Below are positions 62,453 to 64,000 of a stretch of 64,000 nt of DNA, one piece after another (within the stretch, counting starts at the first letter, position 1; the number at the start of each line of letters is the position of its first letter). The stretch comes from Rhizobacter sp. Root404 (GTDB taxonomy: Bacteria; Pseudomonadota; Gammaproteobacteria; Burkholderiales; Burkholderiaceae_C). A program made the position numbers and the translations under genes. The notes under the pieces were generated by a model, which did no database searches, was not told the origin of the DNA, and was given only the letters and a program-made list of their open reading frames with translations. Where the stretch lies: contig NZ_LMDS01000004.1 in the NCBI RefSeq assembly GCF_001425865.1, positions 3,515 to 67,514 of the forward strand, read 5' to 3'.

Positions 62453-62998
62453 ATGAAATTCATCAACCTGCAGAAAGACCCCTGGCGCACTCTCGGCGGC
62501 GAGGACGGCCCCGCCGCCTACATCGACCCGCGCCCGCACCTGCTGCTGACCGTCGAGCAGTGGCACGCGTTCCGCGCGCAATGGCCGCAGGACATGCCGG
62601 TCGGCGTGATGCTGGCCAACGACGTCGAGGTCAAGGACATCGCGGACGACCTGCCGCGCCTGACGCTGGTGCAGCTGCATTTCCCGAAGTGGGTGGACGG
62701 CCGCGCCTACAGCCAGGCGCACACGCTGCGCATGCGCTACCGCTTCACCGGCGAGGTGCGCGCGACCGGCGAGGCGCTCGTCGACATGGTGCTGCTGATG
62801 GCGCGCAGCGGCTTCACCTCGGTGGTGCTGCGCGCCGATCAGTCGCTCGAGGCGGCGCACCGCGCGCTGACCTTCTTCCCCGGCTTCTACCAGGGCGGCG
62901 TCGACGATCCGACGCCGCTGTTCGCCAAGCCGCCCGGCACCGCCGACGCGCTGGTGCGGGCACAGGAAGAATTCCTCAATGCCGGAGCGTCGATATGA
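62453..62998 (+). CDS. DUF934-family protein of the cysteine operon
   Basis: 181-residue protein always found next to cysI and cysH in this operon type. It contains [37 protein letters not shown] and a C-terminal [20 protein letters not shown] stretch. No catalytic function is known; a helper role in sulfite reduction is assumed. It overlaps cysH by four bases. Confidence 0.9.
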   Translation: MKFINLQKDPWRTLGGEDGPAAYIDPRPHLLLTVEQWHAFRAQWPQDMPVGVMLANDVEVKDIADDLPRLTLVQLHFPKWVDGRAYSQAHTLRMRYRFTGEVRATGEALVDMVLLMARSGFTSVVLRADQSLEAAHRALTFFPGFYQGGVDDPTPLFAKPPGTADALVRAQEEFLNAGASI

Positions 62999-63765
62999 GC
63001 GGCGGCAACGCGATCCAGCTCTATGCCCGCCAGTCGGCCGGTTTCGAGACCCGCATCGCGCAGGCGCTGGCGCTGCTGCGCCGCGCCGCGGTCGACCACC
63101 CGGGCCGGATCGTCCAGGCGACCAGCCTCGGCGCCGAAGACATGGTGATCACCGACCTGATCGCCCGGTACGACCTCCCGATCGCGGTGGGCACGCTGCA
63201 GACCGGCATGCTGCATGCCGAGACCGTCGGACTGATCGGCACGATCGAGGCGCGCTATGCGCTCGACGTGGAGGTCTACGAGCCGGTGCAGGAGTCGGTG
63301 GTGCATTTCGTCGCCCGCCACGGCGAGCGCGCGATGTACGAGAGCATCGACCGGCGCAAGGGCTGCTGCGCGATCCGCAAGCTCGAACCCCTGGCACGCA
63401 TGCTCGCCGACCGCGGTGCGTGGGTCACCGGCATGCGGCGCGAACAGTCGGCGAACCGCGGCACCGTCGAGTTCACCGAGCAGGACGACAAGGGCCGCAC
63501 CAAGTTCAACCCGCTCGCCGACTGGAGCTGGGCCGACGTCTGGCAGTACATCGCGCTGAACGACGTGCCGTACAACCCGCTGCACGACCAGTTCTTCCCG
63601 AGCATCGGCTGCGCGCCCTGCACCCGCGCGATCGCCGTCGGCGAGGACTTCCGCGCCGGCCGCTGGTGGTGGGAGGCCGAAGGCGCGAAGGAATGCGGAC
63701 TCCACGTCCACGACGAGCTTCCCGCCGAACAGTCACCCATTTCCCCGATCGGAGTTCACGCATGA
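62995..63765 (+). CDS. cysH: Adenylylsulfate (APS-type) reductase
   Basis: Reduces activated sulfate to sulfite. The 256 residues have the PP-loop nucleotide fold ([13 protein letters not shown]), the four cysteines of a 4Fe-4S cluster (Cys124 and Cys125 in KGCCAIRK, Cys206 and Cys209 in CAPC) and the catalytic Cys234 in ECGLH. The cluster cysteines point to the APS-specific form and not to the E. coli PAPS form. The ATG at 62995 and the stop both overlap neighbours as ATGA, so DUF934, cysH and cysD are coupled. Confidence 0.93.
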   Translation: MSGGNAIQLYARQSAGFETRIAQALALLRRAAVDHPGRIVQATSLGAEDMVITDLIARYDLPIAVGTLQTGMLHAETVGLIGTIEARYALDVEVYEPVQESVVHFVARHGERAMYESIDRRKGCCAIRKLEPLARMLADRGAWVTGMRREQSANRGTVEFTEQDDKGRTKFNPLADWSWADVWQYIALNDVPYNPLHDQFFPSIGCAPCTRAIAVGEDFRAGRWWWEAEGAKECGLHVHDELPAEQSPISPIGVHA

Positions 63766-64000
63766 ATGCCCCGTTGAAGGTCGAGCAGTTGCTACCCGAG
63801 CTCGACCACACCCACCTCGACTGGCTCGAGGAAGAAGCCATCTTCATCCTGCGCGAGACCGTCGCTGCGTTCGAGCGGCCGGCGCTGCTGTTCTCCGGCG
63901 GCAAGGACTCTTGCGTGGTGCTGCGGCTGGCGGAAAAGGCGTTCAAGAAGAAGAACGCCCAAGGCCAGTACGAAGGCCGGCTGCCGTTTCCGCTGCTGCA
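63762..64000 (+). CDS. cysD: Sulfate adenylyltransferase subunit 2 (partial, runs off the window)
   Basis: First 79 residues of the ATP sulfurylase small subunit, which makes APS from sulfate and [23 protein letters not shown] and the PP-loop [19 protein letters not shown] identify it. It starts inside the cysH stop (ATGA). cysN would be expected to follow beyond the window. Confidence 0.95.
   Translation, partial: MNAPLKVEQLLPELDHTHLDWLEEEAIFILRETVAAFERPALLFSGGKDSCVVLRLAEKAFKKKNAQGQYEGRLPFPLL

Overview
The window is GC-rich chromosomal DNA, almost certainly from a betaproteobacterium of the order Burkholderiales (Rubrivivax/Leptothrix-like relatives are a guess). The pointers are a pyruvate dehydrogenase operon carrying the betaproteobacterial proteasome homologue between aceF and lpdA, a phasin gene with PhaR-type operators, a cysI-DUF934-cysH-cysD sulfate assimilation operon, and many small envelope-stress proteins typical of that order. 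No tRNA, rRNA or CRISPR array was seen.

Layout. (1) 1-10045 is a biofilm-adhesin module: the C-terminal part of a giant Calx-beta/RTX adhesin (broken by three frame changes inside its repeats), a LapD-type c-di-GMP receptor, a LapG-type periplasmic protease and a TolC-type outer-membrane channel. (2) 10127-16894, minus strand: aceE, aceF, proteasome homologue, lpdA. (3) 17070-26669: a PAS sensor kinase with FixJ-type regulator, folD, an M3 oligopeptidase, a glutaredoxin-like secreted protein, an MFS transporter and rmuC. (4) 26705-51227 is mostly an envelope and osmotic-stress island: a fused osmoprotectant binding-protein/permease, two response regulators and a CHASE3 kinase, DUF1328/DUF883/holin-X small membrane proteins, a 2845-residue cyclic beta-glucan synthase, a ferritin-like protein, a BON lipoprotein, an AI-2E-family permease, several small hydrophilic proteins and a Crp/Fnr regulator. 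It is interrupted at 41.6-44.6 kb by IS3 and IS110 fragments, an orphan secreted protein and a vapBC toxin-antitoxin pair. (5) 51336-57972, minus strand: AsmA-family protein, a 2-hydroxyacid dehydrogenase, an NhaD/ArsB-type antiporter, a nitroreductase, an acyl-CoA thioesterase and a histone-deacetylase-like hydrolase, several coupled by 4-base overlaps. (6) 58183-58722: phasin behind a promoter flanked by two PhaR-like palindromes. (7) 58931-64000: a patatin-like lipoprotein and the sulfate assimilation operon (TauE exporter, cysI, DUF934, cysH, cysD running off the edge).

Most notable: an octamer (C)GTCCTAC or a close variant lies upstream of six separate transcription units of the stress island, including the osmoprotectant transporter, both DUF1328 operons and the unit holding the glucan synthase. 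This suggests one undescribed osmotic/envelope regulon, perhaps driven by the local two-component system.
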